A DNA stretch of 64,000 nt from HXMU1420-13 sp965249965. Lineage in GTDB: Bacteria; Bacteroidota; Rhodothermia; Balneolales; Balneolaceae. Within the stretch, counting starts at the first letter, position 1; each line of letters starts with the position of its first letter. The notes under the pieces are model-generated. The model saw only the letters and a list, made by a program, of their open reading frames with translations. It was not told the DNA's origin and did no database searches. The position numbers and the translations under genes were made by a program. The DNA lies in NCBI GenBank assembly GCA_965249965.1, contig OZ252262.1, forward strand, positions 744,001 to 808,000. The letters run 5' to 3'. Positions 45,409-53,993 of the stretch are shown one piece after another.

Positions 45409-46539
45409 TTAGAGGGTACCTCTCATTTCTTGCTCTCGCTCAATGGCCTCGAATAATGCTTTGAAGTTTCCTTTCCCGAAAGAAGTTGCTCCTTTGCGTT
45501 GAATAATCTCGAAAAACATAGTAGGTCTGGCCTGTAACGTTCTTGTAAAGATTTGAAGCAAATAGCCTTCGTCATCGCGATCGACCAAAATTCCCAAGTC
45601 TTTTAACTTATCGATTGGTTCGTCGATTTTACCCACACGATCTTCTAAAACATCGTAATATGTGGTTGGTACGGTAATGAACTCAATTCCACGGTTGCGC
45701 AGCTCAGTTACCGTATGTACGATATCGTCGGTTGCAACCGCCACGTGCTGAACACCGGCACCTTCGTAAAAATCGATGTATTCATCAATTTGAGATTTCT
45801 TTAAACCTGCAGCGGGCTCGTTTATTGGAAACTTGATTCGACCATTTCCATTACTCATAACCTTGCTCATCAAGGCAGTATACTCGGTAGATATGTCTTT
45901 ATCATCGAAAGACAAGATTTGCTTGAATCCAAGCACTTCCTCGTACCACTTTACCCATTTGTTCATAGCACCAAGTTCCACATTCCCCACCATATGATCT
46001 ACATATTTTAAACCAATCGGCTCAGGGTTGTAATGTGATTTCCAAGCTCTGTAGCCTGGTAAGAACGCTCCGTCATAATCTTTGCGCTCCACAAAAATAT
46101 GCACAGTATCGCCGTAGGTATGTATACCGGCACGAACTACCTTCCCATTCTTATCCGATTCTGTGACTGGCTCGAAATAAGATTTTGCTCCTCGTTTTAC
46201 TGCTTCATTGTACGCATACGTTGCATCTTCTACCCAAAGTGCAATCACCTTTACGCCATCGCCATGCTGATCGATGTGCCTGCCCATTTCAGTGCCACTG
46301 TGAAGTGGAGAAGTAAGCACCAATCGAATTTTATCCTGTACCACTACATACGATTCGCGGTCTTGTAACCCGGTTTCCAGTCCGGCATATGCCAGCGTTT
46401 GAAATCCAAATGCTGAGCGATAAAAATGCGCTGCTTGTTTAGCGTTGCTAACATAAAACTCTACATAGTCGGTGCCGAGGATCGGCATAAAGTCTTGTTC
46501 TTGATCTAAAACTGGGTGTGCTAACGTTTCCATGGGCAT
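45409..46539 (-). CDS. hpd: 4-hydroxyphenylpyruvate dioxygenase
   Basis: The 376-residue enzyme converts 4-hydroxyphenylpyruvate into homogentisate with Fe(II) and oxygen. It has the typical N-terminal half (GTDYVEFYVSNAKQAAHFYRSAFGF), YVDHMVGNV with the first iron histidine, the QHVAVATDDIV histidine and the C-terminal FFEIIQRKG glutamate. Length is normal. A palindromic operator lies 10-35 bases upstream of its start codon. It is convergent with the MarR gene and 7 kb from the rest of the pathway genes. Confidence 0.97.
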   Translation of the reverse strand: MPMETLAHPVLDQEQDFMPILGTDYVEFYVSNAKQAAHFYRSAFGFQTLAYAGLETGLQDRESYVVVQDKIRLVLTSPLHSGTEMGRHIDQHGDGVKVIALWVEDATYAYNEAVKRGAKSYFEPVTESDKNGKVVRAGIHTYGDTVHIFVERKDYDGAFLPGYRAWKSHYNPEPIGLKYVDHMVGNVELGAMNKWVKWYEEVLGFKQILSFDDKDISTEYTALMSKVMSNGNGRIKFPINEPAAGLKKSQIDEYIDFYEGAGVQHVAVATDDIVHTVTELRNRGIEFITVPTTYYDVLEDRVGKIDEPIDKLKDLGILVDRDDEGYLLQIFTRTLQARPTMFFEIIQRKGATSFGKGNFKALFEAIEREQEMRGTL

Positions 46540-46548
46540 CTCTTTTTA

Positions 46549-46574
46549 AAATTAGTTGCTATAACAACTAATTT
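46549..46574. promoter_or_regulatory. Palindromic operator before hpd (MarR-type)
   Basis: The arms AAATTAGTTG and CAACTAATTT, each 10 bases, flank CTATAA. The right half and centre match the hmgA operator at 56605-56620, giving the shared core GTTGCTATARCAACTAATTT. It lies 10 bases upstream of the hpd ATG, a good place for a repressor. Confidence 0.7.
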
Positions 46575-46594
46575 ACGGGTTCTTGAGTTCTCGG

Positions 46595-46606
46595 AAAAGC
46601 GCTTTT
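46595..46606. promoter_or_regulatory. Second palindrome upstream of hpd
   Basis: AAAAGCGCTTTT is a 12-base perfect palindrome with the same GCGC centre as the glgP site, 56 bases upstream of the hpd start codon. It may be a site for another regulator or just chance in an A+T-rich gap. Confidence 0.25.
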
Positions 46607-46630
46607 ATGTTAAGATTTATTCCTAAAGTG

Positions 46631-46749
46631 GTCATTCCGGACATGATACGGAATCTGCAGGGAGTGATTTGTTGATTAAGCATGATTTAAAACAAAATTG
46701 TGACCTTAATCATATACTGAATCAAGTTCAGCGCATGGTTCAGGATGAC
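46631..46749. repeat. Intergenic repeat of the GTCATTCCGG...GATGAC kind
   Basis: The segment starts GTCATTCCGGACATGATACG, continues GGAATCT, and ends CAAGTTCAGCGCATGGTTCAGGATGAC-like. Such elements, with GTCAT and ATGAC ends and a partly palindromic interior, are common dispersed intergenic repeats in many bacteria. It fills most of the gap between hpd and the ATPase gene. Not a gene; no ORF is supported. Confidence 0.5.
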
Positions 46750-46768
46750 GAATTGGAGATATCTTATT

Positions 46769-47326
46769 TCAATCCCCAACCATAAACTCAATCGCCTTAT
46801 CAATCGATTTCAGAAAATCCTTCGAAGTATCAAAATAAGGCAAGTTGTGCTTTTCACAACCCTCTTTAATCATTTTACTGTAGCCGATCATATTGCCGAT
46901 GTGATCTTTGATGTAGGCATCTGATTCACTGATTAACCAATCGTCGTCACGGTCGCAGAATTCTTTTACCAGTTTAACTTTTTCATGAACACTGATATCA
47001 GCATAACCAACAAAAACGACCTTAATTTTACCCGGATATTTCTTTAACAATTCAGCTACTAACTCTGGTAACATCGCTTCCCCTTCGATTACATAATCCA
47101 TTCCATCGAAGATCATGTTATCGATCATTCCTTTTAAAAATGGCCACATTTTCTTGGCTATTTCGTTTGGCCAGAGTAGATGATGAATTCCATACTCCGG
47201 AATGCCATCGTTGAAACCCATCATCAACCAGTCTGTTGATAAATAAGGAATTTGATATTCCTTCATCAACTTTCTGGCGATCACAGTCTTACCTGATCTG
47301 GATGTACCGCTAACCAGATATAGCAT
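46769..47326 (-). CDS. P-loop kinase-like protein (AAA/adenylate-kinase type)
   Basis: The 185-residue protein starts with Walker A in LVSGTSRSGKTVIARKLMKEYQIPYLSTDWLM. It resembles small P-loop kinases such as shikimate kinase-like and 2-phosphoglycerate kinase-like enzymes, with a later acidic YVIEGEAMLPELVAELLKKYPG stretch and DRDDDWL. The substrate is not evident. Its start overlaps the GNAT gene's end by 17 bases, so the two are coupled and could act together, for example as a detoxification or resistance pair. Confidence 0.75.
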   Translation of the reverse strand: MLYLVSGTSRSGKTVIARKLMKEYQIPYLSTDWLMMGFNDGIPEYGIHHLLWPNEIAKKMWPFLKGMIDNMIFDGMDYVIEGEAMLPELVAELLKKYPGKIKVVFVGYADISVHEKVKLVKEFCDRDDDWLISESDAYIKDHIGNMIGYSKMIKEGCEKHNLPYFDTSKDFLKSIDKAIEFMVGD

Positions 47327-47789
47327 TTACCCCCCTGCTTAACTCAAGAATTTGATCGTCGATATCATCGGTTTTTCCGGAAAACATCCACCCCAAATGA
47401 CGATAAAACCCAAAAGCTCGTATTTCGGGGTCTGGAGAAGCTGCCAGCCAGAGTTTTTCAAAACCAGAATCAAAGAGCGCCTCTACCACTTTGCGAAGTA
47501 ACTCTTTACCTACTCCCATCCCTTCAAATTCTGGTAAAACCGCTAACACCTGAACTTCACCTGTAGTAGTTATTCCTGTACAAAACCCGACAATTTCTCC
47601 TTTTGATTCAGCCACAAATCCCACCAGTGTTCCATCTTCAAAAAGCGGAGCTTGAGTCTCTGCCGTAATTCCTATGGAAGCCAGATATTCCGCTGAGGCA
47701 GGATTTTGACGTGTTTTTCCTCGGACTTCTGCACACTTTCCAAAGTCTGATTTTAAGGTTCTTCTATAAGTAATACCTGATGCATTCAT
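47310..47789 (-). CDS. GNAT-family N-acetyltransferase
   Basis: The 159-residue protein has the GNAT core: VGFCTGITTTGEVQVLAVLPEFEGMGVGKELLRKVVEALFDSGFEKLWLAASPDPEIRAFGFYRHLGW, with the acetyl-CoA loop E-x-x-G-x-G. The acceptor is unknown. It is translationally coupled to the P-loop gene downstream (17-base overlap) and follows the alpha/beta hydrolase gene at 12 bases. Confidence 0.88.
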   Translation of the reverse strand: MNASGITYRRTLKSDFGKCAEVRGKTRQNPASAEYLASIGITAETQAPLFEDGTLVGFVAESKGEIVGFCTGITTTGEVQVLAVLPEFEGMGVGKELLRKVVEALFDSGFEKLWLAASPDPEIRAFGFYRHLGWMFSGKTDDIDDQILELSRGVNAISG

Positions 47790-47801
47790 GTTCTTTAGAA
47801 A

Positions 47802-49205
47802 TTACTCAATCTCTGAAGTGATTGAAATAATCCAACCTGAAATATCAGCGAGAACTATCGGCGATATCGTTTCTTCTATTTGAGCATACTCACTCATTAA
47901 ACAAGTACTGCATTCCTGAAATAGGTGATTCGTTCCGGAGTATTCTATCACTGTAATTAACTCTTTATCCGAAATAGCATCTTCAATTGCTTCAAGATTA
48001 GATGGCGGAACCTGGATATCTTTGTCCCCGCTAATAGCAAGAGTTGGGATGTTAACTTGAGACAGAAAATTAGTTGGCTCATGATCAATAAAGTACTTAT
48101 ACCAAGGCCTGTTTAACTCGGGAATCTGTCTCTGGATAAAATCCCCTTTGGTCATTCCCTGAACTTCTTCGACATCTCCAAGTCTTTCATCAAAATATGT
48201 TGTTAAAGATACTGCTAGCTCCTCGCCAATTTCATGTGTTCTAACAATCTCAGCAATTTCTTCAAGATTGCTTTTTTCGACTTCGATTAGCTCTGTAGTG
48301 AGTCCCATCAGTGGACCAAAACTTTCAACCTGCTGTTTTTGGATTTCCAGACCGTTTACACCAGGACCGGCAAGTAATATCATGAATGCTACATCGTCAT
48401 TTCTTGATGCTACAATTGGTGCAATCAAACCGCCTTCACTATGACCAGCGAGACCTATTTGGTTTGGATTGATTTCTGATCTAGAAGATAAATATTCAAC
48501 AGCTGCCTCAACATCTGTTGCAAAATCCAAGGACGTTGCTACTGCATGATCACCTTCTGATTCACCAAACCCTCGATCGTCGAATCTTAGTACGGCAATT
48601 CCATTTCTTGTTAGATGATCAGCTAAAACCAAAAATGGTTTGTGGGTCATAAAAGTCTCATCCCGGTCTTGCGGTCCGCTACCAGAAATTAAAATTACTG
48701 CTGGAAAACTTGATCCTGAATGTGGTAAAGTCAACGTTCCGGCCAAATCAATTTGATCTACAGAATTTGTAAATCGAACATCCTCTTCATTATAAGGATA
48801 CGGTTTAGTTGGTTCCTGTGGTCGATTTGGTCCTACAATCTCAACTTTTTCTTTTGATAAGATCAACTCAAACTCACTTCCGGATTGCTTCCAAACTCCT
48901 GAGATTTTTTCATCAATTAATGAACCATCAAAAGAAGCACCCATGTTTTCCTGAATTACAGTTAGCTCTGTCTCTTCAACTTTCGTACTCGTAAACGGAA
49001 TTCCAAAAGCCCCTTGAAGTGGGCTATCAAATGTAGCCGTGTAAACACCTGCCGTTTCTTCAATGTGGAATACGATTTCGAGTTGCATTCCCTGTACATC
49101 CATGGTTCCATACCAGTCACCAACAAAGTTTTGTGCTTTGATATTGGACATTCCTATTAATAGGCCACCTAGTACAGTGGCGATTATTTGTATTATAATT
49201 TTCAT
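47802..49205 (-). CDS. Exported alpha/beta-hydrolase
   Basis: The 467-residue protein has a signal peptide (IIQIIATVLGGLLIGMSNIKAQ). An N-terminal beta domain (about 25-130, DWYGTMDVQGMQLEIVFHIEE) precedes an alpha/beta-hydrolase domain with the nucleophile elbow GLAGHSEGGLIAPI and upstream VILISGSGPQDRDETFM. The catalytic acid lies in the ISGDKDIQVP segment and the histidine in GTNHLFQECSTC. Such enzymes are esterases or peptidases on small substrates. It may belong to the same operon as the GNAT and P-loop genes downstream. Confidence 0.88.
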   Translation of the reverse strand: MKIIIQIIATVLGGLLIGMSNIKAQNFVGDWYGTMDVQGMQLEIVFHIEETAGVYTATFDSPLQGAFGIPFTSTKVEETELTVIQENMGASFDGSLIDEKISGVWKQSGSEFELILSKEKVEIVGPNRPQEPTKPYPYNEEDVRFTNSVDQIDLAGTLTLPHSGSSFPAVILISGSGPQDRDETFMTHKPFLVLADHLTRNGIAVLRFDDRGFGESEGDHAVATSLDFATDVEAAVEYLSSRSEINPNQIGLAGHSEGGLIAPIVASRNDDVAFMILLAGPGVNGLEIQKQQVESFGPLMGLTTELIEVEKSNLEEIAEIVRTHEIGEELAVSLTTYFDERLGDVEEVQGMTKGDFIQRQIPELNRPWYKYFIDHEPTNFLSQVNIPTLAISGDKDIQVPPSNLEAIEDAISDKELITVIEYSGTNHLFQECSTCLMSEYAQIEETISPIVLADISGWIISITSEIE

Positions 49206-49223
49206 GATGATAGTCTTTAAATG

Positions 49224-49421
49224 TTACTCGTTCTCTTCTTGAAATATTTGCTCGATAGGCTGCTCAAAAACTCGGGCAATTTTAAATGCCAGCGGCAAAC
49301 TCGGATCGTATTTCCCTTTCTCCAATGCATTTACTGTTTGGCGGGAAACGCCTAAAACGTCTGCCAATTCTCCCTGGGTCCAGTCTCGCTCGGCTCGTAA
49401 TACCTTCAGTTTATTTTTCAT
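49224..49421 (-). CDS. XRE-family helix-turn-helix regulator
   Basis: The 65-residue protein is almost only an HTH: KNKLKVLRAERDWTQGELADVLGVSRQTVNALEKGKYDPSLPLAFKIARVFEQPIEQIFQ. This is the classic small XRE repressor found next to a membrane protein. It overlaps the next gene upstream by 4 bases (ATGA), so it is the second gene of a two-gene unit. It probably represses its own promoter region at 49846-49884. Confidence 0.93.
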   Translation of the reverse strand: MKNKLKVLRAERDWTQGELADVLGVSRQTVNALEKGKYDPSLPLAFKIARVFEQPIEQIFQEENE

Positions 49422-49813
49422 CCCATTCTCCTCACACCTACTACTGTAGCAGTGATATATGTAAGTGCCATAATCACAACCATTACTGAGACTTCAGATC
49501 GCAAGAATATTACTTCGTTTGCAACCAGCGTGGAATAACTTAATCCACCTACTACCCCGATTCCTAGTGCAAGTCCCATAGCATCCAGTTGTATGCGTTG
49601 CATCATTTCATCCAGACTTTTCCAATACTTGATGTTAATCCAGATCATCATCAAACCAACCGAAAAGTTGATGATGACAACCGCCACAGTTATGGCAATG
49701 TTTTTATCCCAAATCAATTCGGGACCAAAAGATGATAATGCCATGGTGATCAGCCAGAGGAATGTCCACATGGCTAATTTGGGTAAATATTTTTTCGACT
49801 CTGTGTTCTCCAT
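49418..49813 (-). CDS. Small membrane protein of an XRE pair
   Basis: The 131-residue protein has four hydrophobic helices (MWTFLWLITMALSSFG, AITVAVVIINFSVGLMMIWINI, AMGLALGIGVVGGLSYSTLVA, VSVMVVIMALTYITATVV), separated by a short loop with a charged YWKSLDEMMQRIQL segment. No catalytic motif is seen. It is co-transcribed with, and overlaps, an XRE repressor; such pairs are common in Firmicutes and Bacteroidota, but the role of the membrane protein is not known. Confidence 0.8.
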   Translation of the reverse strand: MENTESKKYLPKLAMWTFLWLITMALSSFGPELIWDKNIAITVAVVIINFSVGLMMIWINIKYWKSLDEMMQRIQLDAMGLALGIGVVGGLSYSTLVANEVIFLRSEVSVMVVIMALTYITATVVGVRRMG

Positions 49814-49845
49814 TTCTCTTTGATTAATTCTATTATGATAACTTT

Positions 49846-49884
49846 GCTTGACATAATGTAAAACTTACTTTACTTTTTGTCAAG
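49846..49884. promoter_or_regulatory. Inverted repeat in the divergent XRE/DUF4386 region
   Basis: The 7-base arms CTTGACA (49846-49852) and TGTCAAG (49878-49884) enclose 25 bases with GTAAAACTTACTTTAC. The leftward copy of TTGACA is also a good -35-like element. It lies between the membrane-protein gene start (49813) and the divergent gene at 49917, so it fits an operator for the XRE repressor. Confidence 0.5.
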
Positions 49885-49916
49885 GTCATAATATTAATTA
49901 TTAAAATTTCTTAACT

Positions 49917-50618
49917 TTGATATCACTAGAAAGCCCCCAAAAAACAGCTCGACTTGCCGGGTTCTATTATGTGTTGGTTGTGATTGGAAGTGTTTTATAC
50001 ATGGAAGTTATCCCACGAAGCATATTCATTTGGGATGACCCAACTTCCACATTAGAAAATCTGTTATTCAACCAAACTCTATTTCGAATAGGAATTATTG
50101 TAGGAATTGGAGTGCATATCAGCTTCATTCTTCTACCTTTAACATTATACACGCTGTTAAACCCCGTAAATAAAAACCATGCTATTTTGATGGTGGTTTT
50201 TGCACTTATTAGTGTTCCAAACTCTTATACTCTTCTTTTAGACCAGGTAAACCTTTTAAAGATAATTCAAGAATATCCATTTAATAGTCCTGTAGAGGCA
50301 GAGAGGCTAGCTGATAGTGTGTCCTCTTTTTATACATCATTATATAATGGGTTTTTTCTCTCACAGGTTTTTTGGGGGTTATGGCTATTCCCCTTTGGGT
50401 TATTGGTTTACAAATCAGGGTTTTTACCTAAAGCTCTAGGCGTATTTTTAATGTTGGGGTGCTTGACCTATTTGATAGATGTAATTGGCGGTACGATCTT
50501 TGAAAATTATTATGATTATGTAAATACAAGTATTCTAATTATTCCAGCAGCAATTGGAGAAATCGGTATCTGTATCTGGCTCATAACAGTTGGAATAAAG
50601 CAAGAAAATCGTAGCTAA
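49917..50618 (+). CDS. DUF4386-like membrane protein
   Basis: The 233-residue protein has about six hydrophobic helices (GFYYVLVVIGSVLYMEVI, IGIIVGIGVHISFILLPLTLYTLL, AILMVVFALISVPNSYTLLL, SQVFWGLWLFPFGLLVYKSG, LGVFLMLGCLTYLIDVI, ILIIPAAIGEIGICIWLI) and the KTARLAGFYYVLVVIGS start of DUF4386. The chosen TTG at 49917 is the first sensible start; no ATG occurs nearby. The gene is divergent from the XRE pair and may share its control. Function unknown. Confidence 0.8.
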   Translation: MISLESPQKTARLAGFYYVLVVIGSVLYMEVIPRSIFIWDDPTSTLENLLFNQTLFRIGIIVGIGVHISFILLPLTLYTLLNPVNKNHAILMVVFALISVPNSYTLLLDQVNLLKIIQEYPFNSPVEAERLADSVSSFYTSLYNGFFLSQVFWGLWLFPFGLLVYKSGFLPKALGVFLMLGCLTYLIDVIGGTIFENYYDYVNTSILIIPAAIGEIGICIWLITVGIKQENRS

Positions 50619-51145
50619 GAATTGAATTCCTTATAAGGATAGTAAGCTTTAATTAAACTGCTTCAAGCAATAGAAATAAATGAATTGGTGGACGTAGGAT
50701 TTTTTCTCTTTCCCTAGCTCCTGCTTGGGAATGCAGTCCGGAAGCTCCAGCTTCAAACATTTCTCATAAACCAAGCCATTACATTGAGATCACTTCTCCC
50801 GACCAAAGTTGGGATCGTGAATGTTTTTTGAAAATAAAACTTAATCTAGATTCCTGCCTTCGCAGGAATGACTAATCGGAGAGAGCTCAAAAATACTTGT
50901 TAAAGCATCCGCTTCGAACTTGCCCATAACCAAACTGTGTAAACTCCACGGAGTGACTAAATCATAGAACTAAGTCAAGTAACTAGTCATCCAGAAGGAG
51001 GATTCGCCGGCTGGCGGAGACGACTGAAGGAACTTCAGATCCAGTTTCTAGAGCGATTCAATGTCGTGAAGACTCTTCTCCGCCAGCTGGCGGATCTGAG
51101 TGACTTTAATCAAAAACACCAACCATTATAAGCATTGCAAATTGG
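50619..51145. repeat. Intergenic region with several palindromic repeats
   Basis: This 527-base gap has no convincing ORF. It holds AGCTCCTGCTT...AGCTCCAGCTT blocks (50716-50753), a hairpin ATTCCTGC-CTTC-GCAGGAAT (50850-50869) followed by GAC, a near-palindrome TTCGCCGGCTGGCGGA (51003-51018) inside a GTCATCC...AGATCC element (50986-51043), and the 16-base perfect palindrome TCCGCCAGCTGGCGGA (51079-51094). Repeats of these shapes are scattered in many Bacteroidota intergenic gaps. Confidence 0.6.
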
Positions 51146-53101
51146 CTAAAGCTTCCCCGTCAACTCTACAAACACATCCATCGCCTGAGGATTGCGACTG
51201 GCATCTCGGTTCATATGTTTGGAAACATCGAGCCCCATCAGGGCTTTTTTAACCGGGACTTCCATTTTCTTCCCGCTGAGGGTGTATGGAATTTCAGCAA
51301 CATTTATGATTTCATCTGGAACGTGACGAGGAGAGCATTCCTCTTTTAGCTTTTGCTTGATGGTTTCTGAAATGGACTCAAATATTGCCTTGTCTTCAAT
51401 CACTACAAAAAGTGGCATAATATCTGACCCATCTTTCTTTTCCAGATTAACGATCAGGGAATCCGCTAATCCTGGAATTCGATCGAGTACCGAGTAAATC
51501 TCCGCCGTTCCAATTCGAATTCCTTTTCGGTTTAGTGTAGCATCCGACCGACCCATAATTTGGAGACTTCCATCTTCTTCGATCTGAATCCAGTCGCCAT
51601 GGCACCATTTGCCTGGAAATTTCTCAAAATAACTGGATGAATATCGTTCGTTGTTTTCATCACCCCAGAAATAAATCGGCATAGAAGGCATCGGATTGGA
51701 AATCACCATTTCGCCCAATGAACCCGAAATCTCGTTTCCATCTTCATTAACACTCCTAAGATCGCATCCCAGCGCTCGACCTTGAATATTCCCCCGTCTT
51801 ACAGGTTTGGATGGAATTCCACCCACAAAGGCGGTGCAAACGTCGGTTCCTCCACTCATGCTACAAAGCCATACATCTTTCTTCACCTGATCATACACCC
51901 AATCAAATGCTTCGGGTGGCAGAGGTGCGCCGGTCGAGCCAATGGATCTGAGGTTTGATAAATCGAAATCAGATCCTGGAGTTAACACCTTTTTCATGCA
52001 TGCGGTCAAGAACGGAGCACTTGTTCCAAAATGATGAATCGGTAATTCTTCGGTGAGTTTCCAAAGTGCATTTAAATCTGGTTTACCGGGACTGCCATCA
52101 AACAAAACAGGAACAGCGCCAACCAGCATCGAAGCTTGAAGGAAATTCCACATCATCCAACCTGTGGTCGAAAACCAGAAAAAGTGTTCGCCCGGTTTTA
52201 CATCATTATGAAAATGCATGTACTTGAGATGCTCGAGTAGAACTCCCCCGTGAGAATGGGTGATCGCTTTCGGTTTTCCGGTTGTCCCCGACGAATACAA
52301 CACCCAAATCGGATGATTGAAATCTACGGCTTCGAACATAAGACCATTTGATTCGGTCGAAATCATCTCTGACCAGTTCATCGAATTCTCTAGAACAGAA
52401 TTATCATTCAACGTTGGAATCAAAACGACGGTTTTGATGGATGAAATCGAGTTTGCAATTTGTTCTGCTTCTGCCAATCTATTGATTCTCTTTCCCCCAT
52501 ACTGATAGCCATCACAAGTAAAGAAGAGCTTAGGCTCTATTTGTGAAAAACGATCAATTACCGTGTTGATGCCAAAATCAGGTGAACAACACGACCAAAC
52601 TGCACCCAATGAATTCACCGCAAGAAAACAGGCGATGGTTTCCGGAGTGTTCGGTAAATATCCCGCAACCCGATCTCCTTTTTGAATTCCTTTCGATCTC
52701 AAAAAGCGTTGAATCGAAGCAACCTGGCTTTCCAGTTCTTTCCAGGAAACTTCTCTTTTTTCACCAGCTTCATTAGCAAAAATCAGCGCCGGACGATCTT
52801 CTGATTTCTTTCTAAAAATGTGCTCTGCGTAATTCAGTGTGGCGCCATTGAACCATCGCACACCGGGCATTTCATAAGAATCAATTACTGATTCGTACTC
52901 AGAATGTGAAATGATTTCAAAATATTTCCAGAGCGATTCCCAGAAGTCTTCAAAGTGGTCATTAGACCATCGCCAAAACTCCTTGTAATCCTTAAACCGA
53001 AGATCAAATTCCCTATCAAGCCAGCGTTCATACTTTTTCAGTCCACTATTTTGAATGAACTCTTTAGAAGGTTGCCAAAGTATGTCGGATTGATCAGCCA
53101 A
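51146..53101 (-). CDS. Acetoacetate-CoA ligase
   Basis: The 651-residue ANL-superfamily enzyme has the AMP-binding core IWVLYSSGTTGKPKAITHSHGG, GTSAPFLTACMKKVL, the adenylate loop GDWIQIEEDGSLQIMGRSDATLNRKGIRIGTAEIYSVLDRIPGL, and the C-terminal lysine in IPYTLSGKKMEVPVKKAL. Length and the LWQPSKEFIQNSGLKKYERWL start match acetoacetyl-CoA synthetases. It activates the acetoacetate released by fumarylacetoacetase, which fits its operon. The start overlaps the flavin reductase gene end by 8 bases. Confidence 0.92.
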   Translation of the reverse strand: MADQSDILWQPSKEFIQNSGLKKYERWLDREFDLRFKDYKEFWRWSNDHFEDFWESLWKYFEIISHSEYESVIDSYEMPGVRWFNGATLNYAEHIFRKKSEDRPALIFANEAGEKREVSWKELESQVASIQRFLRSKGIQKGDRVAGYLPNTPETIACFLAVNSLGAVWSCCSPDFGINTVIDRFSQIEPKLFFTCDGYQYGGKRINRLAEAEQIANSISSIKTVVLIPTLNDNSVLENSMNWSEMISTESNGLMFEAVDFNHPIWVLYSSGTTGKPKAITHSHGGVLLEHLKYMHFHNDVKPGEHFFWFSTTGWMMWNFLQASMLVGAVPVLFDGSPGKPDLNALWKLTEELPIHHFGTSAPFLTACMKKVLTPGSDFDLSNLRSIGSTGAPLPPEAFDWVYDQVKKDVWLCSMSGGTDVCTAFVGGIPSKPVRRGNIQGRALGCDLRSVNEDGNEISGSLGEMVISNPMPSMPIYFWGDENNERYSSSYFEKFPGKWCHGDWIQIEEDGSLQIMGRSDATLNRKGIRIGTAEIYSVLDRIPGLADSLIVNLEKKDGSDIMPLFVVIEDKAIFESISETIKQKLKEECSPRHVPDEIINVAEIPYTLSGKKMEVPVKKALMGLDVSKHMNRDASRNPQAMDVFVELTGKL

Positions 53102-53993
53102 TGATGGTACTTAAAATGGTTAATGCCTTTTCAGAATTTCCCAATTCCAGTTCAATTTTTGCCAGACGGTGAATTTCATTTATAAGCTCATCATTTTCGA
53201 ACTGTGTAAAGGCTGCAGCTACTGTCTTAAAGTTTTTAGCTTCTGCAATTTCATCGTCCGAAGGATACTTTTCTACATTCCCAAGTCGCCCAATATTATT
53301 TGCAGATAAAATTTCACTCTCCTGAACATGTTTAGGTAACGAGTCAACCCCAATTCCTTTTGTTTGTAATGGTTTCGGAATTTCGAAAAGCGCCTCTCCA
53401 TTCGCCCTGGTATACCAGTTAGCCCCCATTCGGCCAACTAAATCAAGCTTAGTATTATCCAGTTTACCGGCCTCATTTAAGTATTGAGTATCCAAATGAA
53501 TTTTCTGGATTCTCGCCAACACTAAGTTTCCCGCACCGCCTTCGGTTCCCAATTCTATTACCTGATCAACGGTGCATTCGAAGGAAACCGGGCTTTCTTT
53601 TACTCTTGGTGGCTTGATGGTATCAGATGCAATCTCAGTAAAACCGGCCTTTTTAAATTCGTTCACCCCTTTCTCGTACTCCGTACTTGCCAGCGACATC
53701 TGCTCAACCATCGGGTAATTCACAATGTTGATACACACTTCGGGCACTTCCTTGATGTTTTCGTAGGTGTGCTTTGTGGTGTTATCCCGACCGCGACGTG
53801 AAGGCGAAAAAATCAACATCGGTGGATTGTTCGAAAACACATTGAAAAAGCTGTACGGACTTAAATTCACTTTCCCATCTTTATCTACCGTACTGGCAAA
53901 GCAAATTGGTCGTGGGCCGATTGCTGCCGTCAAAATTCCTTGACGTTCTGCAATGGAAAAATCATAAGGATCGTAAGATTTGATCTCGCTCAT
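53094..53993 (-). CDS. Flavin reductase family protein
   Basis: The 299-residue protein has the flavin-reductase domain (about 20-205): GILTAAIGPRPICFASTVDKDGKVNLSPYSFFNVFSNNPPMLIFSPSRRGRDNTTKHTYENIKEVPEVCINIVNY, an FMN-binding fold. The C-terminal 90 residues are a helical tail (DELINEIHRLAKIELELGNSEKALTIL). It is often placed in homogentisate operons of Bacteroidota. The exact reaction is not known; it may supply reduced flavin. It overlaps fahA by four bases and the ligase by eight. Confidence 0.88.
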   Translation of the reverse strand: MSEIKSYDPYDFSIAERQGILTAAIGPRPICFASTVDKDGKVNLSPYSFFNVFSNNPPMLIFSPSRRGRDNTTKHTYENIKEVPEVCINIVNYPMVEQMSLASTEYEKGVNEFKKAGFTEIASDTIKPPRVKESPVSFECTVDQVIELGTEGGAGNLVLARIQKIHLDTQYLNEAGKLDNTKLDLVGRMGANWYTRANGEALFEIPKPLQTKGIGVDSLPKHVQESEILSANNIGRLGNVEKYPSDDEIAEAKNFKTVAAAFTQFENDELINEIHRLAKIELELGNSEKALTILSTIIG

